NCBI GenBank assembly: GCA_024275825.1 | Contig: JAJRYK010000021.1 | Span: 1-55,759, forward strand | Reading direction: 5' to 3' | DNA length: 55,759 nucleotides | Origin: Alphaproteobacteria bacterium | GTDB lineage: Bacteria > Pseudomonadota > Alphaproteobacteria > Micavibrionales > Micavibrionaceae | In this document: positions 8,432 to 17,148 of the stretch, in pieces | Numbering within the stretch: position 1 is the stretch's first letter | Layout of the letters: every line of letters begins with the position of its first letter | The notes under the pieces: generated by a model | The model's database searches: none | Told to the model about the DNA's origin: nothing | What the model saw: the letters and a program-made list of their open reading frames with translations, nothing else | Made by a program: the position numbers and the translations under genes

Positions 8432-10325
8432 CCAATTCATCTACATCGGTAATTGTCAGTGCCTTTTGGTAGTATCTTGTGACGTCGTGGCCTATGCCTA
8501 TGGCGGTTAGTTCTATGTTTGAGCGGTCTTCTATCCAGTTTATGACGTTGCGTAAATCTTGCTCTAATACATCGCCGGGGTTTACGGACAGGGTGGAATC
8601 ATCGACCGGCGCGCCGTCGGAGATGACCATTAGGATTTTGCGGGCTTCGGGGCGTTTGGACAGGCGGTTATGGGCCCAGACTAGTGCCTCGCCATCGATA
8701 TTTTCCTTTAAGATACCTTCCTTCAGCATCAGGCCGAGATTTTTGCGGGTGCGGCGCATGGGCGCATCGGCGGCTTTGTAGATTATATGGCGCACGTCAT
8801 TCAGGCGGCCGGGCTTTTCTGGGCGGCCATTTTCCATCCATAGATCGCGAGATTTTCCGCCCTTCCACGCGCGGGTGGTAAAGCCCAAAATCTCTACCTT
8901 CACCGCGCAGCGTTCCAGCGTTCTGGCGATGATGTCGGCCGTCATGGCCGCAATGGCGATGGGTCGCCCGCGCATCGAGCCGGAATTATCGATCAGGATG
9001 GTCACGACCGTATCGCGGAACTCCGTCTCCTTTTCCTGCTTAAAGGTCAGCGGTACATCCGGGTTGGCGATGACGCGGGCAAGGCGGGAGGCATCCAAAA
9101 TTCCCTCATCCAAATCAAATTGCCAGGAGCGCTGCTGCTGCGCCATAAGCTTGCGCTGCAGGCGGTTAGCCAGTTTTGTGATGATCGCTTGATGGCTATA
9201 GAGCTGTTTATCCAGTATCGCACGCAGGCGGTATAGCTCTTCGGTTTCGGCTAAATCTTGTGCTTCGATTTCCTCGTCAAACGCCGTGGTGTAGATGGTG
9301 TAGAGACCTTCCGCGCCGCCGCCCATGCCCGCTGGCCGGTTATGCGCGGGGCCGCCGGCTGCTTCGCCTTCGCCGCCGATGTCGCTTTCTTGCTCTTGCC
9401 ACTGGCCATCATCATCCGCGCCGGTGGGGGATTGGTCTTGATCGGGGCTGTCTTCGCTGCCTTCGCCAGGCTCGCCGGGGGATTGGTCTTCTTGCTGTTC
9501 GATCTGGTCTTGCTGAGCGCTTTGCTCTTGCTCATCTTCGGCGTTTTCGAGGCCTTCATCGTCGGAGCTGTCCCCGCCGATATCCATGTCCAGAGTTTGG
9601 ATGAGGGTTTTTGAGAGTTTGGCGAATTCTTCTTGGTTTCTCAGTATGTCATCCCGACCGAAGCGTAGCGAAGTGGAGGGATCTTCTGATTCAGTTTGAG
9701 GACTAAGATCCCTCGGCTTCGCTCGGGATGACAGTGAGGGGGGTGCTTTAGATGACAGTGAGAAAAACTCTTCCATAGAGCCTTTCAAGCGCTCCTCCAC
9801 CAAAGGCTGCCACAGCTCCACCAGCTTTGTCGCAGAGGGCGGGGCAGGCTCACCGGTCAGGGCTAGGCGGGCCAGAACGTGCAGCGCGTCGCTTATGCTG
9901 CTTTGCTCGCGGTTTGTGATGTTGGCATATCCTGCGCGCTTGCAGCGCTCTTCCAGCACCGCATTTAGATTTGCACCAACGCCGCGCATTTCCTGTGCGC
10001 CGAGGGCTTCAATACGGGCATTTTCCAGCGCGCTAAAAACTTGCGCAGCGTCTCTATCACGTGGAATGAGCTGGCGGTGCAGTTTTTCATCATGATGGGC
10101 GATATACAGCGCATGCGCATCCGCGCAGCCCCGCACCAGCGTCACCGATCCGCCATTCATATCCGCATCGGGGCAGGGCAGGCGCGGGTTGGCCGTGGAG
10201 GTGATTTTACCGGTTGGTGGCTCGCCCGCGGCAAACGTGCAATCAAGCTCTTTCCTCCCCGCAATAGTGCGCATCACCGCGGCGGTGGAGGTTTTGAAGG
10301 TTTCTGATTTGCGTTGGTCTGGCAT
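8388..10325 (-). CDS. cobT: Cobaltochelatase subunit CobT
   Basis: Large subunit with CobS of the ATP-dependent complex that, with CobN, inserts cobalt into hydrogenobyrinic acid diamide in aerobic cobalamin synthesis. 645 residues: a helical N-terminal domain, an acidic Q/E/D/G/S-rich linker (about 245-340), and a C-terminal von Willebrand A domain with the MIDAS motif DNSGSMRG. Residues about 198-227 ([10 protein letters not shown] to FGRDDI) are encoded by a palindromic repeat inserted in frame (9647-9733). Family members made only of CobS/CobT-like chaperones without cobN also exist, and no cobN is visible here, so a non-cobalamin role is possible. It follows cobS after a hairpin repeat. 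Confidence 0.92.
   Translation of the reverse strand: MPDQRKSETFKTSTAAVMRTIAGRKELDCTFAAGEPPTGKITSTANPRLPCPDADMNGGSVTLVRGCADAHALYIAHHDEKLHRQLIPRDRDAAQVFSALENARIEALGAQEMRGVGANLNAVLEERCKRAGYANITNREQSSISDALHVLARLALTGEPAPPSATKLVELWQPLVEERLKGSMEEFFSLSSKAPPSLSSRAKPRDLSPQTESEDPSTSLRFGRDDILRNQEEFAKLSKTLIQTLDMDIGGDSSDDEGLENAEDEQEQSAQQDQIEQQEDQSPGEPGEGSEDSPDQDQSPTGADDDGQWQEQESDIGGEGEAAGGPAHNRPAGMGGGAEGLYTIYTTAFDEEIEAQDLAETEELYRLRAILDKQLYSHQAIITKLANRLQRKLMAQQQRSWQFDLDEGILDASRLARVIANPDVPLTFKQEKETEFRDTVVTILIDNSGSMRGRPIAIAAMTADIIARTLERCAVKVEILGFTTRAWKGGKSRDLWMENGRPEKPGRLNDVRHIIYKAADAPMRRTRKNLGLMLKEGILKENIDGEALVWAHNRLSKRPEARKILMVISDGAPVDDSTLSVNPGDVLEQDLRNVINWIEDRSNIELTAIGIGHDVTRYYQKALTITDVDELAKALVGQLEDLFEG
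9647..9733. repeat. GTCATCCCG-type palindrome inserted in frame in cobT
   Basis: An 87-base palindrome, TGTCATCCCGACCG on one side and CTCGGGATGACA on the other, with AGGGATCT and AGATCCCT inside. It lies wholly inside cobT, keeps the frame (29 codons), and adds a polar peptide before the acidic linker. A 12-base direct repeat GATGACAGTGAG overlaps its edge (9727-9738) and recurs at 9751-9762, giving a doubled S-L-S-S in the protein; this may mark the insertion or a later slippage. Confidence 0.9.
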
Positions 10326-10354
10326 TATTTTATCACATATGAACTTTTAAAAGA

Positions 10355-10455
10355 GGGTTCATGCAAAGATCGCATAAGATTTTCCGCAAAGGGCGCAAAG
10401 TTTTTTAATTTCTTTGTGGTCTTTGCATCTTCTTTGCGGCCTTTGCGTGAACCCC
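10355..10455. repeat. Long hairpin repeat, GCAAAG-unit type
   Basis: Inverted arms GGGTTCATGCAAAG on the left and CTTTGCGTGAACCCC on the right, each followed inward by further CGCAAAG or CTTTGCGG units, with a short T-rich loop. It fills the gap between cobS and cobT, which are read from the minus strand, so the hairpin would sit in their joint transcript. It may lower or process expression between the two subunits; this is inference. Confidence 0.85.
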
Positions 10456-10460
10456 TTAAC

Positions 10461-11522
10461 TTAACTCACAGCCACATTTCGAATAGCGCTTTGCGGCAAT
10501 TCCACATCAAAGCAGCGCTGATACATCTCGGCGATAATTGGGCGTTCGGTTTCGTCACATTTATTGAGGAAGCTTAGCTGGAATGCTATCTCCCGGTCTT
10601 TGAAAATCAGGAAATTTTCGATCCAGGCTAGAACGGTTCTGGGACTCATGAGCGTAGACAGATCGCCATTGACGAAGCCTTCGCGCGTTAGATCGGCCAT
10701 GCGGACCATGCGGTCGATATTGTCTTTACCCTCCTCGTCGCGCATGTCCGGGAATTTGGCGAGCATGATGTTCATTTCATCATCATGGGGCAGGTAATTG
10801 AGCTGCACCACCACGTTCCAGCGATCCATCTGGCCCTGGTTAATCTGCTGCGTGCCGTGATATAGGCCCGTTGTATCGCCAAGGCCAACCGTATTCGCGG
10901 TGGCAAACAGGCGGAAAGCCGGATGCGGGCGGATGATGCGGTTTTGGTCGAGCAGGGTGAGCTTCCCCTCGGCCTCCAAGATCCGCTGGATCACAAACAT
11001 CACGTCCGGGCGGCCGGCATCATATTCATCAAAGCACAGCGCGACGGGGTTTTGGATGGACCAGGGGAGCAGGCCGTCCTTCCACTGCGTGATCTGCTTG
11101 CCCTCTTGCAGCACAATGGTTTCCTTGCCGATCAGATCAACGCGGCTAACGTGGCTGTCGAGGTTAATGCGCACGCAGGGCCAGTTCAGGCGCGCGGCGA
11201 CTTGTTCAATATGGGTGGATTTACCCGTGCCGTGATAGCCCTGTATCATCACGCGGCGATTATGCGTAAAGCCTGCGAGGATCGCCATTGTGGTGTCGTG
11301 GTCGAACTGATAGGTCGGGTCGATATCGGGGACGTTGGCGCTGTCTTCGGTAAAGCCCGGCACTTCCCAGTCCAGATCCAGTTTGAATGTTTCGCGCACA
11401 TTATATTTAGTGTTGGGAATGGTGGAGTAATGCCCTTCCTTCGCCTTGATATGCGTGATGTCAAACGACATGCCGCCGCTTTCGAGTTCCTTGTCTTTGT
11501 CCAGGTTTTCTGGGGCGCTCAT
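10461..11522 (-). CDS. cobS: Cobaltochelatase subunit CobS (AAA+ ATPase)
   Basis: 353-residue AAA+ ATPase that forms a ring complex with CobT and powers metal insertion by the chelatase. Walker A is GYHGTGKS near residue 97, Walker B CFDEYDAG, sensor 1 LFATANTVG; C-terminal residues match the CobS family ending in PQSAIRNVAVS. Starts two bases after the stop of the J-domain gene, so these form one transcription unit, followed by a hairpin repeat and cobT. Whether it serves cobalamin synthesis or another substrate cannot be decided without cobN and other cob genes. Confidence 0.93.
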   Translation of the reverse strand: MSAPENLDKDKELESGGMSFDITHIKAKEGHYSTIPNTKYNVRETFKLDLDWEVPGFTEDSANVPDIDPTYQFDHDTTMAILAGFTHNRRVMIQGYHGTGKSTHIEQVAARLNWPCVRINLDSHVSRVDLIGKETIVLQEGKQITQWKDGLLPWSIQNPVALCFDEYDAGRPDVMFVIQRILEAEGKLTLLDQNRIIRPHPAFRLFATANTVGLGDTTGLYHGTQQINQGQMDRWNVVVQLNYLPHDDEMNIMLAKFPDMRDEEGKDNIDRMVRMADLTREGFVNGDLSTLMSPRTVLAWIENFLIFKDREIAFQLSFLNKCDETERPIIAEMYQRCFDVELPQSAIRNVAVS

Positions 11523-11524
11523 GA

Positions 11525-12124
11525 TTATCTCTCCGGCAGTTCTTCAAATTGCTGATAGGCCAGTTTTAATATTGTATAGGCCATATTGATGTGTTTGAGA
11601 AGCTCCTCTGATTTATCGCAGCCTCTATTCAGGTCAGGATGGTGCTTTTTTGCCAGCTCCCTATAGCGGATTTTAATCTCACTAAGCCCTATCGGTGGTT
11701 CAACCCCGAGGATGGCCATGGCCTCATATTCTGGCGTATTGCGATCACCGGTAAAACTGCGTTTCTTTTTATCCTTTGGGGACTCTTTTTCTGTAGCGTT
11801 GTAAGTCTGTTGCGCTTTACGTTTCAGATCATCCTCAAGGTTGGAATCCTGATCATAGCGCCAGGTCGGCCGATCGCCGAACATAGAGTTATAGATATGC
11901 TCCTCAACCTCATGATTGGCCATGCCGGAGAAAAAGTTCCAAGCCTTGTTATAGTCGCGCACATGTTCGAAACAGAAGCTGTAATAATCATTAAGGCCGC
12001 GATGTTTCGGCGCCTTATGCTCAGCCCAATCGCTACAGCCTGGCATTTCACAGTGTGCAGTGTGCGGTTTTGCATCAGAATCTGCATATTCTGGTGAATT
12101 TGGCTTTAGCTTAATCTTTGGCAT
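11525..12124 (-). CDS. J domain-containing (DnaJ-like) protein
   Basis: 199 residues. The J domain is at the C-terminus (about 135-195): EAMAILGVEPP, then IRYRELAKKHHPDLNRG carrying the HPD tripeptide that stimulates DnaK. The N-terminal part is charged and has cysteines (HCEMPGCSDWAEHKAP) that may bind metal. This layout, with a C-terminal J domain and location beside bolA, cobS and cobT, is one I know from alphaproteobacteria. It probably directs DnaK to a specific client rather than acting as the general DnaJ. Divergent from bolA across 46 bases. Confidence 0.88.
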   Translation of the reverse strand: MPKIKLKPNSPEYADSDAKPHTAHCEMPGCSDWAEHKAPKHRGLNDYYSFCFEHVRDYNKAWNFFSGMANHEVEEHIYNSMFGDRPTWRYDQDSNLEDDLKRKAQQTYNATEKESPKDKKKRSFTGDRNTPEYEAMAILGVEPPIGLSEIKIRYRELAKKHHPDLNRGCDKSEELLKHINMAYTILKLAYQQFEELPER

Positions 12125-12170
12125 TGGTTAATTTTCTTTATATTTCCAACCTTTTATTATACACCAAAGC

Positions 12171-12449
12171 ATGACTATAGAAGACCTCATCACACAAAAA
12201 ATCGTCGAAACCCTGAATCCTGAGCATTTTGAGTTGGAAAATCAGAGTCATATGCATGCTGGCCATGCCGGTGATGATGGGTCTGGGCAGACGCACTTTA
12301 AACTCTTGGTTGTATCCTCAATATTCGATGGTTGCAATCGTATGCAGCAGCATCGTCTTGTATATTCGGCTGTCGGTCAATTATTTCCTCAGGGATTGCA
12401 TGCGTTTTCCATGAAAACCTTAACCCCCTCCGAATATTCGCAAAAATAA
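12171..12449 (+). CDS. bolA: BolA family protein
   Basis: 92-residue BolA-type protein, partner of monothiol glutaredoxins in iron-sulfur handling and linked to stress and envelope responses. Conserved parts: the N-terminal helix (IEDLITQKIVETLNP), SHMHAGHAG with the ligand histidine region, THFKLLVVS, the helix with RMQQHRLVYSAVGQL, and LHAFSMKTLTP at the end. Length is typical. No clear ribosome site precedes the ATG, which may mean a very short leader, since the divergent J-domain gene starts only 46 bases away. Confidence 0.94.
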   Translation: MTIEDLITQKIVETLNPEHFELENQSHMHAGHAGDDGSGQTHFKLLVVSSIFDGCNRMQQHRLVYSAVGQLFPQGLHAFSMKTLTPSEYSQK

Positions 12450-12553
12450 TCGTTTACACCACATGGTTGTATGCGTATATACTTAAGTGTGTTCTCGCTG
12501 TGAGGGCAACCGTAAGTTTTATTTTGCAATTTGAAGTGGGGGAAATACTGATC

Positions 12554-12973
12554 ATGCAAAGCACACATAACGATGATTATATAACTGAAGACGATAAGGG
12601 ACCAAAGACAACGCTGATAAGCCGCAATATTACCGTAACGGGACGACGTACCTCTGTGCGACTCGAACCGGAAATGTGGCAAGCCCTGCGCGAAATTGCA
12701 AAACGAGAACGCTGCACGATTCATGATATCTGCAGTCTTATTTTTATGCGTAAGAATGAAAAAACATCACTGACGGCGGCTATTCGAGTTTTTCTGATGC
12801 TGTATTTTAGAGCTGCCACGACTGAAGAGGGGCACCGCCGCGTGGGTCATGGTAACTTTGATGTGATGAGACAGCGCGCGCGCGTGGCTGAGGAGGCGCT
12901 GCCGTCTTTTGCAAAGCGTAAGGAGCGGCATAATAGGATCAGCAATGATCAAGAGCATATGGTAAGCGCTTAA
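12554..12973 (+). CDS. Ribbon-helix-helix domain protein
   Basis: 139 residues from ATG 12554, which follows GGGGGAAA. The reading frame is open back to 12332, but that part overlaps bolA in another frame and looks non-coding. The middle (about 24-90) matches the RHH_4 family: RNITVTGRRTSVRLEPEMW, then a helix ALREIAKRERCTIHDIC and a second helix TSLTAAIRVFLMLYFR. Such proteins are alphaproteobacterial arc-type fold proteins, likely DNA-binding dimers. The basic C-terminal tail of about 45 residues is not recognised. No target is evident. Confidence 0.85.
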   Translation: MQSTHNDDYITEDDKGPKTTLISRNITVTGRRTSVRLEPEMWQALREIAKRERCTIHDICSLIFMRKNEKTSLTAAIRVFLMLYFRAATTEEGHRRVGHGNFDVMRQRARVAEEALPSFAKRKERHNRISNDQEHMVSA

Positions 12974-12989
12974 GCTTTTCTGTATTTCT

Positions 12990-13027
12990 TCCTCCTGAGG
13001 GGGCGGAGGATTAAGAGGGGGGGGTGA
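12990..13027. repeat. Solo end of the GC-rich DUF559-type element
   Basis: CTTCCTCCTGAGGGGGCGGAGG, given here only for its order of parts: a small C/G hairpin, then ATTAAG and a run of eight G with GTGAG. This is the same order as the left ends at 27437, 30206 and 35075 (hairpin, TAG, G-run, GTGA). No matching right end follows; accA begins. It may serve as a terminator for accA or the RHH gene. Confidence 0.55.
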
Positions 13028-13030
13028 GCC

Positions 13031-13978
13031 TTAGATATTCCGGCCAAAGGCGAGGAATTTTTCGCGGCGGGACTTTAGAAGCTTTTCTTTGTCCCAGGGC
13101 ATGAGGTCTTTCATCGCTTTTTGAATTGTACGCTCGACGTTATGGATTGTTTCTTCCTGATAACGATGTGCGCCGCCCGTGGGCTCTGGGATAATGCCGT
13201 CAATGAGTTTAAGCTGTTTGAGGTCTTGCGCGGTTAGCTTGAGCGCGGTGGCTGCGTCTTTCGCGTAATCGCCGCTGCGCCAGAGGATAGAGGCACACCC
13301 TTCCGGTGAAATCACGGAATAAATCGAGTGCTCTAGCATATAGATGCGATCCGCTACGGCAATGGCGATGGCCCCACCAGAGCCACCTTCACCAATAATT
13401 ACAGTGATAATTGGCACATCAGTGCGTAGGCAGGTTTCGATGGATTTCGCGATGGCTTCGCTTTGGCCGCGCTCTTCTGCGCCCATGCCGGGATAAGCGC
13501 CTGCGGTATCAACCAATGTGATAATCGGTAGCTGGAACTGGCTGGCCATTTTCATCAGGCGTTGGGCCTTGCGATAGCCCTCTGGCCGGGCCATGCCGAA
13601 ATTATGTTTGATGCGGCTTTGCGTGTCATGGCCTTTTTCTTGGCCCATGATGATGCATGATTGCCCCTGAAAGCGTCCGAGGCCGCCAATAAGGGCATGA
13701 TCTTCGGCAAAGTTACGATCGCCGGCCAGGGGCGTGAAATCTTCGATAAGGGCGCTGATATAGTCGCAAAAGTGCGGGCGCTGCTGATGGCGCGCAATTT
13801 GTACTTTTTGTGCGGGGGTGAGCTTGCTGTAGGCTTGCTGGAGCAGGCGAGAGGCTTTGGTTTGCATGCGGGTAATTTCATCCGCGATATTCACAGCGCT
13901 ATCGCCGCTGACATGGTGCAGCTCTGCGATTTTCGCTTCTAGCTCGAGGATTGGTTTTTCAAAATCTAATTGGCTCAT
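13031..13978 (-). CDS. accA: Acetyl-CoA carboxylase carboxyltransferase, alpha subunit
   Basis: 315 residues, normal for AccA. With AccD it transfers the carboxyl group from carboxybiotin to acetyl-CoA to make malonyl-CoA, the first step of fatty acid synthesis. Seen: the N-terminal helical region, RPHFCDYISALIEDF, GMARPEGYRKAQRLM, LVDTAGAYPGMGAEERGQ and the glycine-rich GEGGSGGAIAIAVADR of the crotonase-like fold. The ATG agrees with the family start SQLDFEKPILELEAKIAEL. Upstream, on the minus strand, lies a palindromic repeat rather than an obvious promoter. Cytoplasmic enzyme complex; accD is not in the window. Confidence 0.97.
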   Translation of the reverse strand: MSQLDFEKPILELEAKIAELHHVSGDSAVNIADEITRMQTKASRLLQQAYSKLTPAQKVQIARHQQRPHFCDYISALIEDFTPLAGDRNFAEDHALIGGLGRFQGQSCIIMGQEKGHDTQSRIKHNFGMARPEGYRKAQRLMKMASQFQLPIITLVDTAGAYPGMGAEERGQSEAIAKSIETCLRTDVPIITVIIGEGGSGGAIAIAVADRIYMLEHSIYSVISPEGCASILWRSGDYAKDAATALKLTAQDLKQLKLIDGIIPEPTGGAHRYQEETIHNVERTIQKAMKDLMPWDKEKLLKSRREKFLAFGRNI

Positions 13979-13998
13979 TCACTATGTCTTTCAAAATA

Positions 13999-14088
13999 GG
14001 TCACCTCGACCGTAGGGCCTTAGCCCGTAGTGGAGAGGTCTGATCGTTTGCGCTCCCGGGTCAGATCCCTCGATTTCGCTCAGGATGA
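13999..14088. repeat. Palindromic repeat, GTCATCCCG-related, diverged
   Basis: GTCACCTCGACCGTAGGG on the left and CCCTCGATTTCGC plus TCAGGATGA on the right are decayed inverse copies, with GAGGTCTGA and TCAGATCC inside. It sits in the accA leader region on the minus strand. Same general family as 7638-7725 and the cobT copy but more degraded. Confidence 0.65.
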
Positions 14089-14130
14089 AAATTAAAACGC
14101 GGCACAACAATTCAGAGTAGTCTTAATAGC

Positions 14131-14183
14131 AAAACGGGCGGCTCTATTCAAACAATAGATCCGCCCGTTTTATAATTTTTTTT
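14131..14183. terminator. Strong bidirectional hairpin terminator
   Basis: AAAACGGGCGGCTCTATT (14131-14148) pairs with AATAGATCCGCCCGTTTT (about 14154-14171) around a short loop. The plus strand then runs into ATAATTTTTTTT. On the minus strand the arm ends in TTTT. It lies just past the stop of the recombinase gene (minus strand), so it most likely ends that transcript before accA. Stem of about 18 pairs, the clearest intrinsic terminator in the window. Confidence 0.82.
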
Positions 14184-14194
14184 AAGTGCTTAAA

Positions 14195-15187
14195 TTAGCT
14201 GCCAGTTCTCGTTTTTGAAAGCGGGTGCTTTTCTTCAACAGTTGCCTTCGCATCATCACCCAAGATGTGAGTGTAGATTTGCGTTGTCGCAATGTCAGCG
14301 TGACCAAGCATTTTCTGAACAGAGCGCAAATCAGCGCCGTTTCTCAAAAGATGCGTTGCAAAAGCGTGACGCAGAACATGCGGGCTAACGCGGTCTTCAT
14401 CAACTTCAGCGGCGCGGGCCAAGTCTTTCAGAAGCTGGGCAAAACGCTGACGGGTCAGGTGGCCGCTATCTGATGTACGCGATGGGAATACCCACTGCTC
14501 TTGGTTTGTGCGGTTCTCAACGCCGATGAATTGCTTGCGAACATTGAAGTAAGTTTCCATTGCCTTTTGTGCTGGATCAGAAATGGGAACCATACGCTCA
14601 CGACCGGCTTTACCGCTGATCATCACGAATTGGTTGTTCTCACCGATGGCTGCCATTGGCAGGCCAACAAGCTCTGATACACGAAGGCCGGTGGCGTAGA
14701 GCATCTCGATCAAACAAACGAGACGAACGCTTTCCGGCTTGCCTGGTATGCCAGCTGTTTTGATCAGCTGTGTTACTTCGGCTTCGCTCAAAACTTTTGG
14801 CAATGTACGGCCTTGCTTCGGGCTTTCGATCGTGCTGGTTGGATCATCCTGACGGACATCCTCTGAGATCACGAAGCGAAAGAACTGACGCATGGCTGAA
14901 AGGCGACGTGCAACAGTGCGCACGGCGATCTTGCCTGTTTTGTTCCCCTTGGTGTGTGTCTTTTCACTGAGGTCTTTTAGGTAGGCCTGAATGTCTTCAG
15001 TGGTTGCAACATTAACGTCAGTGCTTCTGTTTTTCCGTAGATACAGGCTGACATCTGCAAGATCACGCCAATAGGCTTGAATAGTGTTTTCTGCTGCGCC
15101 GCGTTCTCCGCGGAGCATTTCTAGAAACGAATCCACCAATGGGTGAAGATCCGGTTTGGGTAGTGCTGGACGACCTGGACGAGCCAT
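14195..15187 (-). CDS. xerD: Tyrosine recombinase, XerC/XerD type
   Basis: 330 residues. The N-terminal SAM-like core-binding domain (LVDSFLEMLRGERGAAENTI) is followed by a catalytic domain with the full set: ATGLRVSEL (Arg), HVLRHAFATHLL (H-x-x-R), LGHADIATTQIYTH (His and nucleophile Tyr). Such enzymes resolve chromosome dimers at dif. The position before aroK and aroB is the classical alphaproteobacterial xerD place, so I take it as housekeeping rather than phage-derived; xerC versus xerD cannot be settled from one copy. It ends at a strong terminator and follows a secreted-protein gene by 16 bases. Confidence 0.9.
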   Translation of the reverse strand: MARPGRPALPKPDLHPLVDSFLEMLRGERGAAENTIQAYWRDLADVSLYLRKNRSTDVNVATTEDIQAYLKDLSEKTHTKGNKTGKIAVRTVARRLSAMRQFFRFVISEDVRQDDPTSTIESPKQGRTLPKVLSEAEVTQLIKTAGIPGKPESVRLVCLIEMLYATGLRVSELVGLPMAAIGENNQFVMISGKAGRERMVPISDPAQKAMETYFNVRKQFIGVENRTNQEQWVFPSRTSDSGHLTRQRFAQLLKDLARAAEVDEDRVSPHVLRHAFATHLLRNGADLRSVQKMLGHADIATTQIYTHILGDDAKATVEEKHPLSKTRTGS

Positions 15188-15203
15188 GTGCTTTCTCCTT
15201 AGT

Positions 15204-16934
15204 TTAGTTTGTGCTCTCTAAAATAGCCACTATGGCTAGGTTTTTCGACAGCGTGGTTAAATTCACATTTTGAGTACTCAGTACTATATCCCTCAATAAT
15301 CCGGGGTATAGCTGGTGCATGGACTGTCCATGCAGTGACAAAGTACTTAGCAAGATCGTCTCTCCAATTACCTTGGAGTTATTGAGTTTCGTTAAACGAT
15401 CCCACACAACAACTGTAGGCATTACATAACCTGAAGGCGTTGTCAAGTAAAAATCTTTTTCATAAGCTGAATTAGTTTTAGCAGAATCCTCAGCTTTGTC
15501 AACACTTTTCATAAATATAATTAAATTTTGTCCCAAGGGTGTGTCGACAAAAGGGGAGATATCAGTGCTGGTAAGGGGAAAATCTTTGAACACAGAGCTG
15601 TTTGATTTCGCAAAATGAGCCGCCGCGCGTAGGGCTATATGCTCTGCGCTGTCTTTTTTGTCACCATCATATTTTTCAGCAATATCAATCCAGTAGTCAG
15701 GAATTGGTGCGCCATTATGTATGAGGGCGGTGTAGATCTGGGTGATTTCAAATAGGCTTGGCTCTTGCGCGCTTATGTTTGCGATAAGGGGCGCGTAGGG
15801 GCGAAAGATTGCTGGGCCATATTTTTTTGTGAAGGGCATGATTTTTTGCAAAAGCGCCCATTGTTCTTTTTTTTCTGCTTTTTTTATTTTTTCTAAATAA
15901 TAAGGTAATTTTTCAAAATCCTCTGTCGGCGCAGGGGTTTTGCTATCGGGATTTTTGTCATTTTGGGCTTTTGCAATGGCGGCATAGAGCTTTTCAAAGG
16001 TCTTTGCCGGGATTAGGCCGAGCGCAACGGCGTTTGCGGTGAGGGTGAAGTGTAGCTCTGGGGGCAGGCTTCCCTGATGCAAGAGCAGCTGAATATGGGC
16101 GTTGGGGATGTCTTGCGGTGTAAGATCGGTCGTGCCAGAGACATCAAGGCGCTCTTCGGCCGCGATCAGGGCTTGCTCAATGGTGCTGAGCGCGCTGAAG
16201 GCATCGGGGCTGTAGGGGAAGAGGAAGTCTTTGTCTGTGGCCAGGGTAGAGAGCACTTTATAGCCAGACTCTGCCAGTATAGAGAGGTCGGCGTCATCGG
16301 GCGTTTCAGACAGGCTGATATTACAATAGGCGATGATGTGTTTCCAAAAATCATCGTTTTGGATGAAGTCATAGGTTTTGATTTCTAAACAGGCATTAGA
16401 TTTCTCGCCGTTATAGAGGAAGGCGAGAATGCCCGTACGGGCGAGGCGCTCGTGATAGGGCTGTTCTTCGCGCTGAATGAAGAGCTCATACGCTTGTGTA
16501 TATGCACCGGCTTCGAGCAATTTTTCGATGCGCAGGGTGAGTAAATCTTCGCCGGGGGCGGGCAGGACGTCGTTTTCGATCGCACTTGCCTTGGCTTTGG
16601 TCAGTAGCGTGCTCAAGATCATATTATTGACGAGCGGTATTTTGGATGCACTTGGCGCGGCCTGTAATAAGGCTGTGATGTCAGAGCGCGCGCTGCCGGC
16701 CCAAAGGTCTTTGCCGTATCCGCCTTCTGATTGTTTGCTGTAAAGGCCGAGGCTTTCCAGCTTTATGAGGTCGTTGGCGGAAAGCGGTTTTGGCTCTTCT
16801 ATTTGCGCGAGGGGCTGAGGGTTCGTCTTCTCGGCGCCTGCCTGATCCTGAGCATGGGCGTTTGTGCTCAGGATCGCTAAGCTGCTTAAAAGGACGAGCG
16901 TGATGTATTTAGTCATTCTTGAAAAGCTTTTCAT
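15204..16934 (-). CDS. Hypothetical secreted helical protein, 576 aa
   Basis: A signal peptide is clear: KSFSRMTKY, a hydrophobic core, then AHAQD for cleavage. The mature 545 residues are helical and alanine/leucine-rich, with repeated helix pairs resembling tetratricopeptide-like folds (for example YTQAYELFIQREEQPYHERL). No catalytic motif seen. Start at 16934 or at Met7 (16916); the latter overlaps the stop of the small upstream membrane gene in an ATGACTAA arrangement, so coupling is likely. It sits between the xer gene and the divergent aroK. Function unknown; periplasmic location is inferred from the signal peptide. Confidence 0.8.
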   Translation of the reverse strand: MKSFSRMTKYITLVLLSSLAILSTNAHAQDQAGAEKTNPQPLAQIEEPKPLSANDLIKLESLGLYSKQSEGGYGKDLWAGSARSDITALLQAAPSASKIPLVNNMILSTLLTKAKASAIENDVLPAPGEDLLTLRIEKLLEAGAYTQAYELFIQREEQPYHERLARTGILAFLYNGEKSNACLEIKTYDFIQNDDFWKHIIAYCNISLSETPDDADLSILAESGYKVLSTLATDKDFLFPYSPDAFSALSTIEQALIAAEERLDVSGTTDLTPQDIPNAHIQLLLHQGSLPPELHFTLTANAVALGLIPAKTFEKLYAAIAKAQNDKNPDSKTPAPTEDFEKLPYYLEKIKKAEKKEQWALLQKIMPFTKKYGPAIFRPYAPLIANISAQEPSLFEITQIYTALIHNGAPIPDYWIDIAEKYDGDKKDSAEHIALRAAAHFAKSNSSVFKDFPLTSTDISPFVDTPLGQNLIIFMKSVDKAEDSAKTNSAYEKDFYLTTPSGYVMPTVVVWDRLTKLNNSKVIGETILLSTLSLHGQSMHQLYPGLLRDIVLSTQNVNLTTLSKNLAIVAILESTN

Positions 16935-17052
16935 GCGGGATTTCTTTCACAACATCCTGTTGCTGGACCGGAACATCAATAAAGCCCAGGGCGATAAAAC
17001 CGCCAATCAGGGCAATAAAAATGATTCCGGTTAATAGTTTTATAAATTTCAT
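16909..17052 (-). CDS. Small single-pass membrane protein, 47 aa
   Basis: A short frame from ATG 17052 encodes MKFIKLLTG, a hydrophobic run IIFIALIGGFIALGFI, then a polar tail DVPVQQQDVVKEIPHEKLF. AGGA lies about 12 bases upstream. Its stop overlaps the following secreted-protein gene, which argues for a real coupled gene. The layout of one N-terminal membrane helix plus a short tail, in front of a large periplasmic protein, suggests a partner or anchor, but that is inference. I do not recognise the family. Confidence 0.55.
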   Translation of the reverse strand: MKFIKLLTGIIFIALIGGFIALGFIDVPVQQQDVVKEIPHEKLFKND

Positions 17053-17113
17053 GCGCTGAGTTTTTCCTAAAGTCAGATTTTGCAAAGGTGATGGGCAGAC
17101 TATAGAAAGGCTG

Positions 17114-17143
17114 TTGAGATTTCAATCGTTATTCATATATAAA
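17114..17143 (+). promoter_or_regulatory. Candidate sigma-70-type promoter of aroK
   Basis: TTGAGA at 17114-17119 and TATATA at 17136-17141 are 16 bases apart; TATAAA at 17138-17143 gives 18. A transcript would begin near 17148-17150, almost at the aroK ATG (17149). No ribosome site is seen before that ATG, so the message may be leaderless. Based on motif match only. Confidence 0.4.
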
Positions 17144-17148
17144 GACCT

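Noticed and set aside
8388-11522. Complete cobalamin operon
   Set aside because: Only cobS and cobT are present; no cobN or other cob genes are in the window, so cobalt chelation is not assured.
12332-12553. A 213-residue version of the ribbon-helix-helix protein
   Set aside because: The extra 74 codons overlap bolA in another frame and are unlike the family; ATG 12554 has a purine-rich site and fits the domain start.
14195-15187. The tyrosine recombinase as an integrase of a genomic island
   Set aside because: Its position before aroK and aroB, full-length housekeeping look, and lack of an adjacent tRNA or attachment repeat favour a chromosomal Xer protein.
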